Shown here: one piece after another, positions 42,645 to 53,387 of the stretch
Layout of the letters: each line of letters opens with the position of its first letter
How positions within the stretch are numbered: position 1 is the first letter of the stretch
Origin: Arctopsyche grandis
Taxonomy: Eukaryota; Arthropoda; Insecta; Trichoptera; Hydropsychidae
Direction of reading: 5' to 3'
Assembly: GCF_051622035.1 (NCBI RefSeq)
Contig: NC_135357.1
Location: 33,026,191 to 33,090,190 of the forward strand
Length of the DNA: 64,000 nucleotides
Made by a program: the position numbers and the translations under genes
Notes under the pieces: generated by a model
Told to the model about the DNA's origin: nothing
The model's database searches: none
What the model saw: only the letters and a program-made list of their open reading frames with translations

Positions 42645-43142
42645 AGATTTAACTGTGATTTGACATTCGATCTGTCAAAGTGAAATGAACGCAAAAGCGA
42701 TTGCCATGCGAACCTTCTCGGATGCGAGCGATGCGAACGTCAGATGGGCTGACGGATGCCCGCAAACTCCTCACGAAGACCACAAACAACGGCCACGGCC
42801 ACGAGGGCCTTTGGCTCGAACATATGTCTAGTCGATAATAATAAAAATTTCGTATTTGAGAATATTTTTGTTTGTGTGACCAATTTTAAATTTTTGTTTG
42901 TGACCAGTTTCAGCGTGTGACCAGTTTTAGCGTGTGACTAGTTTTCTCGTGACCAGTTTTAGCGTGTGACTAGTTTTCTCGTGACCAGTTTTAGCGTGTG
43001 ACTAGTTTTCTCGTGACCAGTTTTAGCTTGTGACTAGTTTTCTGGTGACCAGTTTTAGCGTGTGACTTGTTTTCTCGTGATCAGTTTTAGCGTGACGGAT
43101 GATCACGAGTGACCGATCTAGAGCGACCAGTTGTTCTGTGAC
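42645..43142 (+). promoter_or_regulatory. Upstream region of zinc-finger gene E, first part, with expanded minisatellite
   Basis: Matches 2440-2830 of module A. The minisatellite (42880-43090) is expanded to repeated GTGTGACTAGTTTTCTCGTG / ACCAGTTTTAGC units of about 39 bp. It is separated from the gene by the Jockey-like insertion. Confidence 0.6.
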
Positions 43143-43151
43143 AGGTTCACA
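43143..43151. repeat. Target-site duplication of the Jockey-like LINE (left)
   Basis: AGGTTCACA, repeated at 45236-45244. Confidence 0.85.
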
Positions 43152-43289
43152 TTTTTTTTTTGGTGCCATCTGATCGATTCCCGATAAATCATCACCAGCG
43201 ATATCGTTGCTCTTCAGATCATGTACGGGCACTACGGAATCATCACTCCGTCCCCAAAATTGTGAATTGGGCTTCTGAATCTCTCACAT

Positions 43290-45140
43290 TCAGAACACCA
43301 ATTCGTGAGACTTTTTTCGCTTTAAACGCCTCTGCTGGTGAGTTGTGTCCAATAGCTGCAACGCTTCTATGTTAGGGTGACGGTGCAGTCTCAACTCGTG
43401 CCTCCCGGCGCATTCTCGGATGACTTCTTTTACTTTTTTGATTTTAAGGTCCTTGTGGATCTCTTCATTTGTGACGAAGCGATATGCATCGGTGATAATC
43501 CTCAAAAACTGGTTTTGACATCTTTGCATTTTTTCGATATTGGATGGCTTACTGCATCCCCACAGTTGTATGCCATATGTCCATATTGGCTTCACGATTG
43601 CCTGGTATATCAGTTTTTTGCATTGTAGGTCTAATTTGGAGTGTCTTCCTATTAGCCAATGCATTTCTCTTTGTTTAATTCGAATCTGTTCTATTTTTTT
43701 TTAATGTGATGCCTCCACGTAAGCCTTGAGTCAAGATGCAGTCCTAAATATTTAGCTGACAAAGCTTGTGGAACTTGGATTCCGTTTATGAAAGTCTGAG
43801 TGCTGACACTATTTCGTCGCAGTGCAAATGTGACCTGCATTGATTTTAGCTCGTTGAGTTTCATTTTCCAGTCCTTGGTCCATTTGCTGATGTCCAGTGC
43901 ACGCTGCAGGCGTTCAAATGCTTCCTCCTGTGACTCTCTCGATGACATAATGACTGTGTCATCTGCAAATGTTCCAATGAATGTCTCTTCGCTTGTCGGG
44001 ATGTCAGCAGTGTATATCAGATACAGTATAGGCCCTATTACGCTTCCCTGTGGTACTCCTGCAGAGGCTGTGAAAAAGTTAGAGAATGCCTCCTCATGAG
44101 CAACTCTGAATTTGCGTCCGGATAAGTATGATTCCAGTAATTTGACATAATTTCCAGGTAATGACTTGCTGATTTTGTGGATAAGTCCTTCGTGCCATAC
44201 CCTGTCGAAGGCCTGTGAGACATCAAGAAATACAGCTGAACAATACTTTTTTTCCTCTAGCGATTGCTCTATTTTTGAAATAACACGGTGCACTTGATCG
44301 ATGGTAGAATGTTTCGACCTAAATCCAAATTGGAAGTCGGGAACATCGGTTAAGGGCTTGAGTCTTTTTAATAATAGTTTTTCGAATAGCTTAGAGATCG
44401 CAGGCAACAAGGATATTGGTCTGTATGATGTTACTCGTTCGGGTGACTTTTCAGGTTTCTTCAACATTATGATTTGAGCAGTTTTGAAGCACTCTGGCAC
44501 ATGCTTGAGCCGGAAACATGCATTGTATAAGTATGTTAGCATGATAATAGCCTTTTTCGAAAGTTCTTTGAATAGTCCCGGTGAGATTTCGTCAATTCCA
44601 GGTGCCTTTTTAGGATTTATATTGTCATCTATTTCTTTAGCTACTTCCATAGGGGTGACAGTTTTGATTAGTTGCTGTGGTTTATACATTGGTGTATAAT
44701 CAGCATCAGATTGAATATTGTGCGGTTGGAATACTGTCTCTAAGTGTTGTGCAAACAGCTCAGCTTTTTCTTTGTTGCTTCTTATCCACTCTCCTTGCGC
44801 ATTTTTCAGAGGTGGTATTTGTAGAATTGGTCGTTTGAATTTCCTAGTTGCTTTCCATAGTGAGTGATTTTTATCAACTGCAGGGCCCAAACCTTCCAAA
44901 TATTTTTCAAAACAATTTTGTTTGTGCTCTTTAATAAGTCGGTTAACTTTGTTACTTGTGTGGTTAAATTCTCTTTTGTCTGCAATATTTCTGGTTCTAT
45001 GCCATACTCGTCTTGTTCTACGTCTTTCTTTAATCAATTGTCTAATTTCCATGGGGTAATTAATGATTTGGTCTGGTTTTTCTTTTGGTACAGGTGTAGC
45101 TTCTTTCGCAGCCTCTCGTACAGAGTCAATAAAATTTTGA
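43290..45140 (-). pseudogene. Jockey-like reverse transcriptase, frameshifted
   Basis: The frame is open from about 45140 to 43691 with RT landmarks: SYRPISLLPAISKLFEKLL, FLDVSQAFDRVWH, AGVPQGSVIGP and the catalytic FADD (residues 362-365 from the Met at 45052). At an A9 run (plus-strand T9, about 43693-43701) it meets a stop. The continuation (43664-43290; TYGIQLWGCSKPSNIEKMQR, typical Jockey C-terminus) lies in another frame. One base change in the homopolymer separates the two. The N-terminal endonuclease is absent. Confidence 0.88.
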
Positions 45141-45153
45141 CTCTGTACGAGAG
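45113..45153. repeat. Perfect 17-bp inverted repeat at the LINE 5' junction
   Basis: CTCTCGTACAGAGTCAA and its reverse complement flank a 7-base AT spacer. One arm belongs to the reverse-transcriptase reading frame; the other lies at the start of the unalignable 5' tail (45154-45235). Confidence 0.85.
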
Positions 45154-45235
45154 ACTGTTATATCGAACGCGATAAGGCGATAACGCACATCGACCGATTG
45201 CAACCGTGTACGGCGACGAACTATTCACCAGAAAT

Positions 45236-45395
45236 AGGTTCACATTTGACTAGTAATCACCGAACCGTGACCGGTTCACATTTGACTAGTAATCCGTTTA
45301 GTACCGAACTAGTACCAAATTTAGACCAAAAAAAGTTGCAAGGCGAAGGCGACAAGGCGAGTCGTTGCTGTCAGAGTTGATGGAGTGCAGGGACG
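45236..45395 (+). promoter_or_regulatory. Proximal upstream region of zinc-finger gene E
   Basis: Resumes the module after the LINE. It contains a local duplication of GGTTCACATTTGACTAGTAA, then AGTACCGAACTAGTACCAAA and TTGCAAGGCGAAGGCGA as in A, C and D. Two ATGs precede the coding start in other frames. Confidence 0.5.
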
Positions 45396-47671
45396 ATGGA
45401 GTGCAGGCTTTGTCTTGGACCAGCTCCGGCCGAATCTTCCGTCTCCATCTTCAGCTCCACACGAGGTCCTCATCCAGAGCGTCTGGAGCAACGCATTCGG
45501 ACCTGCTGTCAAATTCAGGTCGGTGCTGCTTATAGGTTATAATATTCAGGTTATAATTATTGTGGTTTACTCTTCTCACCGCTCGATCCTACTTTTTTCA
45601 TCTGCAGGTTAAAAGAAACGATGGGTTTCCAGACGCGGTGTGTCTTTCGTGTAAAACCAATCTCGAATTATTGATCAGCTTTCGAAAGTCTTGTTTTCGA
45701 AGCAACGAAAAGTCTCAACTGAGGTTAGATGATTGCTTGAAGATCAAGACTGAAGAAGTTTTATTGGAAGATTTAATATGGGACGATGAGCCTTCACTAC
45801 CAACAATTCACCGAAAGAATAGTGAAATTTGTCTAAAGCCATTTCCCAATAAATCCGAACTTGTGTTAAGCAAAAGATCACATACAGGAGAAAACCTGTT
45901 CAAATGTGATATTTGTTTAAAATCATTTCTTCGAAAAAGTAGACTTGTCAGACATTTAAGAACTCACACGGGGGAAAAGCCTTACAAGTGTGAAATTTGT
46001 TTAAAATCATTTTCTAATAAATCTGACCTCAACAAACATAAAAAATTACATACTGGGATAAAACCACACAAATGTGACATTTGTTTAAAATCATTTCTTC
46101 GAAAAAGTACACTTGTCGGACATTTAAAAACTCACACGGATGAAAAGCCGTACAAGTGTGAAATTTGTTTAAAATCATATGTTAGTAAAAATGATCTTGT
46201 GTCACATTTGAGATTTCACACGAGGGAAAAGCCTTACAAGTGTGAAATTTGTCTAACATCATTTATTCGAAAATCTAGCCTCGAGACACATAAAAGAATG
46301 CATGCTGGGATAATACTACACAAATGTGAAATTTGTCTAAAACCATATACTCTAAAATCTAGTCTCGACAGACATAAAGAAATGCATGCTGGGATAAAAC
46401 CACACAAATGTGAAATTTGTTTAAAATCATTTTCTAATAAATCTGACCTCAACAAACATAAAAAATTACATACTGGGATAAAACCACACAAATGTGACAT
46501 TTGTTTAAAATCATTTCTTCGAAAAGGTACACTTGTCGGACATTTAAAAACTCACACGGGTGAAAAGCCGTACAAGTGTGAAATTTGTTTAAAATCATTT
46601 ACTCAGAAATATACCCTCAAGCAACATATAACATTGCATACTGGTATAAAACCACACAAATGTGACATTTGTTTAAAACCATATACTCTAAAAACTAGTC
46701 TCGACAGACATAAGAAAATGCATGCTGGGATAAAACCACACAAATGTGACATTTGTTTAAAATCATTTGTTCGTAAAAATGTTCTTGTGTCACATTTGAG
46801 ATTTCATACGGGGGAAAAGCCTTACAAGTGTGAAATTTGTTTAAAATCATTTTCTGATAAATCTACCCTCAAGCAACATATAAAATTGCATGCTGGGATA
46901 AAACCATACAAATGTGACATTTGTTTAAAATCATATGTTCGTAAAAATGATCTTGTGTCACATTTGAGATTTCATACGGGGGAAAATCCTTACAAGTGTG
47001 AAATTTGTTTAAAATCATATGTTCGTAAAGATAGTCTTGTGACACATTTGAGATTTCATACGGGGGAAAAGCCTTACAAGTGTGAAATTTGTTTAAAATC
47101 ATTTTCTGATAAATCTACCCTCAAGCAACATATAAAATTGCATGCTGGGATAAAACTATACAAATGTGACATTTGTTTAAAATCATTTATTCGAAAAATT
47201 CAACTTGTGTCACATTTGAGATCTCACACGAGGGAAAAGCCTTACAAGTGTGAAATTTGTCTAACATCATTTATTCAAAAATCTAGCCTCGTGTCACATA
47301 AAAAAATGCATGCTGGGATAATACTACACAAATGTGAAATTTGTCTAAAACCATATACTCTAAAATCTAGTCTCGACAGACATAAAGAAATGCATGCTGG
47401 GATAAAACCACACAAATGTGACATTTGTTTAAAATCATTTTCTCAAAAATCTAACCTCAAGCGACATATAAAATTGCATGCTGAGATAAAACTACACAAA
47501 TGTGACATTTGTTTAAAATCATATGTTAGTAAAAATGATCTTGTGTCACATTTGAGATTTCACACGAGGGAAAAGCCTTACAAGTGTGAAATTTGTCTAA
47601 CATCATTTATTCGAAAAACTAGCCTCGAGACACATAAAAAATTGCATACTGGGATAGATATAAAAAAGTAG
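45396..47671 (+). CDS. ZAD-C2H2 zinc-finger protein, copy E (21 fingers)
   Basis: Exon 1 is 45396-45518, intron 45519-45607 and exon 2 45608-47671, giving 728 aa. ZAD cysteines are C3, C6, C53 and C56. A degenerate finger is followed by 21 C2H2 fingers (about 139-727). Unlike copy A, the fingers are not a simple triplet amplification: blocks such as SNKSDLNKH+LRKGTLVGH and PYTLKSSLDRH recur, and the last fingers match copy D. Some linkers are TREKPYKC or AGIILHKC, which are poorer TGEKP matches and may loosen DNA contact. No stops. A plausible functional nuclear DNA-binding protein, but its distal promoter is displaced about 2 kb by the Jockey-like insertion. Confidence 0.87.
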
Positions 47672-47952
47672 GTTTGTAAAAAATTGTCATTATACTTTGT
47701 ACTGTTAAAATTTTTAACATTTTGGCTGCATGCGTGCCATGGTGTTTCTGGCGCCCCCTTCTCATGAAATTTCTTCTCATTGCAGTTTATTTAAATAATT
47801 TTAAGAGAAATTATAATTGAAAATTAAATACACAGATCTATTAGTTGGCTTACTTGTTTTATTTATTTTAAATGTTATAATTTTTATTTATTGTATGAAA
47901 TTGAGATAATTTTGGCAAACATTCTTCATTATCCTATTATCTTCTTTTTTTT
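47672..47952. repeat. 3' flank of zinc-finger module E
   Basis: Direct counterpart of 5215-5432 and inverted counterpart of 24571-24838. The hAT-derived end present in B and D is absent: the sequence goes from CATTATCCT straight to a T/G homopolymer tract. Confidence 0.75.
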
Positions 47953-47971
47953 GGGGGGGGGGGGGGGGGGG
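47953..47971 (+). repeat. Poly-G run of 19
   Basis: An uninterrupted G19 tract after T8. The equivalent position of the inverted copy (near 23655) has only C6 then A9. Length may be uncertain in the assembly. Confidence 0.85.
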
Positions 47972-48240
47972 TATCCCAGTATGACTTCCATGAAATCGGA
48001 CAACCTATGTAAACAGTATGTATGTACATATATGCACAAATAAATCTAAGATACAAATGGATCTAATACTGAATTCACACGAGACGAATTTGCTAAAGCA
48101 TTCCACTAAGCCAAGACAATATTGGTCTCGTGAATTGTCTCGGAACGCCTATTACAAAACTATTAACATGAGGCCAACATTGGCTTGGCCTAGTGGAATT
48201 TCTGAACAATAAATTGGCCTCGTATTAATGTATCATAATG
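47972..48240. repeat. Inverted copy of 23389-23665
   Basis: GTATCCCAGTATGACTTCC through GGCCTCGTATTAATGTATCA, non-coding. Confidence 0.8.
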
Positions 48241-48920
48241 CTTGCTCTTCACGTTAGTGCCACAAAAAGATGCGTTTGTGAGAATAGGACGCAATATGGA
48301 AAATTTTATTATATGGGGGGGGGGGAGAGACAATTTTTTTAACCCTGGGTGGGCCCCCCTTTGACTCCTGGCAAGAACTGATTTCAATCCCAGTCCGCCA
48401 CTGAACAAGAATATCACCCGATAAGCCTCTCCAGGTAGAAGATTATTTAACTAAGATTTTTTGTAGAAGATTTTTTATTATTTCGTTAAGAGGGCTGGAC
48501 ACCTGCCCCTGGTCCATACAAACGTATTAGACTTCTCCCTTCCTCAATTATGGCACTAGAGAAATTATTTTTTAATATGCTATGGATATCCACCGTTGGG
48601 ATGCATCTATCGTTTTATTTTTTTGATTAGTTATATTTTATAGTAGCTAGGAGCCGCCAAACATCTATAAAATCGCCTCTTTTAAACCCACGAAAAGAGT
48701 CCAGCGTGCTTATTTAACGGTCGATTTAAAAAAAAATACGCGTATAGTTGCACAGAAAATATCTTTCTCATACCGATGATGAATTTTTTTTCAAAATTGG
48801 TCCAGTTTCGGGGGAGAAAATTGGAGAATACGAAACCTCGATTTTGTCAATTTAAAATATATATTTTTTTTTTATGATTGTAAATCATTCATTCCTGTAT
48901 GTCCGCCATTACTGATTTTT
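48241..48920. other. Spacer with possible DNA-transposon terminus
   Basis: The minus strand from about 48404 reads CAGTGGCGGACTGGGATTG, then GGGGGGGCCCACCCAGGG, resembling a DNA-transposon end seen in many animal genomes, but no partner end was found. A G12 run lies at about 48315. The remainder (48420-48910) has no recognised feature. Confidence 0.35.
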
Positions 48921-48969
48921 TTTCGCGAACCACCAAGTGGTACGCGTACCACAGGTTGGGAAACGCTGG
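48921..48969 (-). mobile_element. hAT-type terminus
   Basis: The minus strand reads CCAGCGTTTCCCAACCTGTG, then GTACGCGTACCAC and GGTTCGCGAA, a widespread hAT-element end. Only one end is recognised; the minisatellite begins right beside it. Confidence 0.55.
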
Positions 48970-49440
48970 TATAAACAATTGAGAATACCTAAACTTATGC
49001 CCAATAGTTTGTGTATGAACAAACTAATTCGTTTGTCAAATTGTTCTTTTATGTCAAAATTGTATGTACATACATATCTTCATGTAGGATGGGACAAACA
49101 ATTGAGAATACCTACACTTATGCCCAATAGTTTGTGTATGAACAAACTAGTTCGTTTGTCAAATTGTTCTTTTGTGTCAAAATTGTATGTACATACATAC
49201 ATATCTACATGTAGGATGGGACAAACAATTGAGAATACCTACACTTATGCCCAATATTTTGTGTATGAACAAACTAGTTCGTTTGTCAAATTGTTCTTTT
49301 GTGTCAAAATTGTATATACATACATATCTACATGTATGTAGGATGGGACAAACAATTGAGAATACCTACACTTATGCCCAATAGTTTGTGTATGAACAAA
49401 CTAGTTCGTTTGTCAAATTGTTCTTTTGTGTCAAAATTGT
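48970..49440 (+). repeat. 123-127-bp minisatellite, ~3.8 units
   Basis: Repeats of GGATGGGACAAACAATTGAG … ATGCCCAATAGTTTGTGTATG … TTTGTCAAATTGTTCTTTTG. GCCCAATA anchors lie at 48999, 49122, 49249 and 49376. The unit includes a (CATA)n stretch that varies in length. Overlapping open frames repeat with the unit and are not genes. Confidence 0.92.
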
Positions 49441-50163
49441 ACTACTAAAATTGCAAACTAGTTCGTTTGCGAAATTGTTCTTTTGTGTTCATTATGACTG
49501 GCCAGATTGGTTCGTGTATAAATAAACTAGGATGTCTATGAACGAATGAAATGTACACTTGGAGTGTATCATATACATATGTATGTATTTATGTATATTG
49601 TAACAAAATCGCATCAGTGTATAGTATGTAGAAAAGGGAAATTTTATAAATAAAATATGAAATAGTAATTTTCATTATTATTTTTCACATATAAAAATAC
49701 ATATTCGCATAAAATTATACTTATAATAAAATAATTATAATAATTTATGACATTGTACATAATTATTTATTAATTACTGGCAGTGTTGACTACAGATAAT
49801 TGTTTTATTTTTTATTTAATAATACATATATTTTTATAATATTATGTACATATGTGCATACAAAAATACTGTATTTGTTTTAAGCAACGTTGATATCATA
49901 ATTTATAAGTTATTAGACGGAAACAATCAGATCTGTGAGTATAAATATTCCCTAGCATTACAAGTAGTAAAAATCTTATGTTAACATTTAAATACGGCCA
50001 GAATCGACAGCGTGTATTTACATAAGGTATCACCTGATATTTTTCCTTAAATCTGTACCAAAATCTTCTATGCATCTTTTGTTGTTAGCAGCACAGTTTT
50101 GGTACAGTCTTGTGTTTAAATAAATTACATCAAACTATATATATATACTGAATCTCGTGGCTG
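49441..50163. other. AT-rich spacer, 3' side of the ZP gene
   Basis: Contains the downstream/3' UTR region of the minus-strand ZP gene. The minus strand has AATAAA-like motifs near 49700-49740. Nothing else recognised. Confidence 0.5.
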
Positions 50164-53100
50164 TCACATGTGAGCCTTGCACTGGGAGTGGCGTTGAAGT
50201 TTCAACCACATGCAACCAGCACTGATGGAACTGATTACCATGACAGATAGTACGAAAGCAGCACCCAGTAAGAATCCTGATTGGGACAAGCAGATACCCA
50301 ACGGCTCAGAGAACGTAATCTCTTCTGGGAAGATGACTCTCAAACCTTTGCCGATCTTGATGGGATCTGCCAGGGTCTCGTTTCCGTTCCAGTAAGCATC
50401 TCTTCTGCGCCTCCTGCCTGGTTCCAACTTTTGATCAGGATCCGGACACATTTCGCAGTTGACTTTGCATAGTTCTACGTTACACTCCAAAGTTAAGTCC
50501 ATAACGTCTGGAAACTTGAATGCATTGAAGTATGCATACGCCAGAAGACTTGCTCCAGTGTTTCCAGTATTTCTTGTCTTCTGGAATGCTCCAAAGATTT
50601 TAGGTTTCAGCACACATCCATTCTCGTCTGTCAATCTGATGACATTAGTTGAAGTGGAGTCTCTGGCCTTGCACTCTTTGACTTGTATATCGAAGCCTGG
50701 ATCTCCGGTGATGGATACTACCAATGTCATCGTTTCTCCAATCTTCACTAATCCATTTGCAGGTTGAGCGAACGGTCCACGTCCCAGTTGGATGTCCAAA
50801 CTGGCCATAGCGGTGTCTCCGCTGAAGGTGACCACTTCTTGATTCAACATACCGACACTCAATGCAATGCTCAACTGTTTGTTTAGATTACCTTCCCACA
50901 AGCAGCGCACGCTTCTTATGCTGTCCCAAACTTCTTGGTATCCCTCTTCGTTCTGAAGTACGAGCACATTCTCGAGATAGGATTGTCCTTGGGTTTCGAA
51001 GCCGTTTATGAACTCTGTTCCGCAAGAGTTCAGACTCAAAGTGAACGTGTATTTCAAGTTGTTTGAGTTTGCTTTTACATAGTGACAGTTCGGGTCGTTG
51101 TGATAGCCCTTGGAGTAGATGAGGCCGTTGTAGATTTTGTTGAATTCTAAATTGATGGTCATCATGTCTTTGGCGCACTGCACATCTATAGCGTGAATGT
51201 GTGGTGGATGGTTTTCATCATCGTCTGTGATTTGAGGTCTGGGAGTGGTGGGAGCTGGCCTGTATCCACTAGTCGTTGAAGACCCTACTGAGCTCGGTTG
51301 GTAGCTGGGGCTTGGGGGTGGTTGAGATGGAATCGGTTGGTATGAGGAGCTGCTAGGACGGAATGGGGTTTGTGGGGATCCTGAAGAATATCCGGAATCG
51401 TATCCAGGTGTTTGGGGTTTTGATGGGGGTGGTCTGTAAGGGCGCGAGGTTGAAATGTCGGATTCGTATGAAGGGGAGCTCGAGCTCGGTCTTGAGGGGA
51501 AGGATGAGCTAGGATTGAGGCCTAACTGAGATATCGATGAAGGACTGTTTTCAAAGTTTGGCTGTGGGCTTATGAAAGCTGGTTGGGGTGTGGATCCAGT
51601 GTTGGGGTAGCCTGATTGGCTGTAGTCGGGGTATCCTTGGCTCGATGGGGAGTTCGAAGTAGAGAAAGACGATCCTCCAGTGGGTTGGAATGGAGTTATT
51701 GATGAAGGTTCAAAAGATGACGACGACGGTCTGTATGGCCTCTGTGTGGACGATGGTAGTTGGAAAGGACGCGGGCTTTCTGCGTTTTGTCCAGCTGGAG
51801 GCAAGTAGAGGTTATCCTGACGAGCTGAAAGAGGAAGTGGTAAGTGATGTTTTATTTGTCTGACTGCTTAAATAATGAAAAAAATAAAAAGGAACATAAA
51901 ATTGTGTTTAAAAGTTGGTGACTGCTAGTGCAGGGTCATTCTAAAAGCTGTCAAACATAAAATTTCTTATTCAAGCATTTTGTACATAAAATTGTTTTGT
52001 TTATGCTTGAATATAAAATACTAGTTTTGTGCCCGATGAAATATCATCGTGTGGGTAATAGCATATTAAGTTATTAAATAAAAACATAATTAAAATAAAT
52101 GTTTCGGTGATTTATATTTAATATGAAAAAATATAAAACCAATAGAAAAATTAATGAATTAATGAATTAATTAAATAAATTTTCAATAGATAGCGCTAAA
52201 TGCTCAGAGACTTGCCCAGAGGAAACATTGGTAGCAAACAGTAAACGTATATAGAAGTTTTTTTTTAATCTGTTATTATGTTCGTATTATATTCGTACGT
52301 TTTGTTGGCAGTGCTTTAACTGTGACGTAAATATGTCGAATCGAAACGACTATTATAGTAAGTCGATATATATGTATATGACTAGTGTTGTACCCGATGA
52401 GTTATTAAATAAAAAAAAAGTGTCAGTCCGGTGTTTTTTTCAGTCAAATTTTTTCCAAATACCTTTTAAATATATTTATATTTAATTGTTTAATATGAAA
52501 AAAAAATTGTAAAAGCTACCTATCTACTTACATATAAACAACATAAAACACCAATAGAATAAAATAAAATAAATTTGAATAGATGGCGGTAAATGCTAAG
52601 AGACTTAGCGCTCTCTATAAGCCTAGAGGAAACATTAGTAGCAAACAGTATATATTTGTATTACATTCATACGTTTTGTTGGCAGTGTTTTGGCTGTGAC
52701 GTACATTATAGTATATTATAGAAACGACTATTATAGTATATATATATAGTATATAGACACACAGAATAGCGATATTATATGTATATACATATGATAATTA
52801 TTTTTCCTACAGTTGAATATACATATGTACTATTGAATAATACTGTTGAAAATTAAAAATTGTCACTTTATATGAAGAGAATTAAATAAAAAAAGGGAAA
52901 CAAAAGAAAAAAATACGTTTGAAGAAAAACTTTCATGCAACAAATTTGAAGATTAATTTTGGCAAATTTCAAGTGCTCCCCCACAGATTTCACACGTGCA
53001 TTAATTACTCAAGTATCTTTCCGCACATTTGGCATTTTGCTACGTTGCGGTAAATGTGCGTTTGCGGTGAATGTGAATATGTTTTTCGCTGCTGCTGATT

Positions 53101-53387
53101 GTATGAAAATGTTGAAAAACAAGATGCACAAACCTTTCCGAGTATTCTGCTTGTACACACCTTGAAGCCATTGCAGAATATTCTCAACCATTTCTTCGGC
53201 ATTAGCCTGTCTTGCCTGACGATTTAAGTCTGAAAACAGTTAAAAACGAATCAGAATATATTCAAAACATACATCTTGTCATATTGATTTCGGAATTACC
53301 GTCTTTCTTGACTTTTTCCTGGCAACTTGCGACCGCCAAAGTCATCAACAGCCAAACCGCGCTCGAAGCTAAGAGGTATTTCTTCAT
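50164..53387 (-). CDS. ZP-domain transmembrane protein of the apical extracellular matrix
   Basis: Three coding exons give 605 aa: 53387-53300 (signal peptide MKKYLLASSAVWLLMTLAVA), 53229-53161, and 51824-50164. The introns (70 and 1336 nt) have GT-AG ends and phases that join without a stop. Residues 60-250 are Pro/Ser/Tyr-rich with RPYRP and SYQP repeats. A zona pellucida domain spans about C269-C512 with regularly spaced cysteines (269, 299, 320, 360, 438, 456, 500, 505, 509, 512). A furin-type RRRRRD site follows (523-528), then an N-glycosylation site (N534) and a membrane helix (about 570-592) with a short cytoplasmic tail. This architecture is that of insect ZP proteins (dusky/miniature/dusky-like and relatives) that polymerise after furin cleavage and tie the epithelial surface to cuticle. 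Exact orthologue not determined. An AG preceded by pyrimidines lies 2 bases upstream of the ATG, so a 5' UTR intron is likely. Confidence 0.92.
52020..52738. repeat. Duplicated ~350-bp element inside ZP intron 2
   Basis: 52020-52358 and 52381-52738 are diverged direct copies: ACTAGTTTTGTGCCCGATGA / ACTAGTGTTGTACCCGATGA heads, a shared GGAAACATTGGTAGCAAACA-type core, and a shared GTTTTGTTGGCAGTG…GAAACGACTATTATAG tail. The head resembles the ACTAG…TTACCCGGC heads at 32137 and 62152. Confidence 0.8.

Larger units (their letters stand above)
43152..45235 (-). mobile_element. Jockey-like non-LTR retrotransposon, 5'-truncated
   Basis: Minus-strand element with a poly(A) tail (T10 at 43152-43161 on the plus strand), reverse transcriptase ORF, and a 9-bp target duplication. 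No endonuclease or ORF1. The 5' end carries a 17-bp perfect inverted repeat (45113-45153), suggesting rearrangement or twin priming at integration. It splits the upstream region of zinc-finger gene E. Confidence 0.88.

Noticed and set aside
48937-49384. 134- and 70-codon frames
   Set aside because: They are translations of the 125-bp minisatellite and repeat with it.
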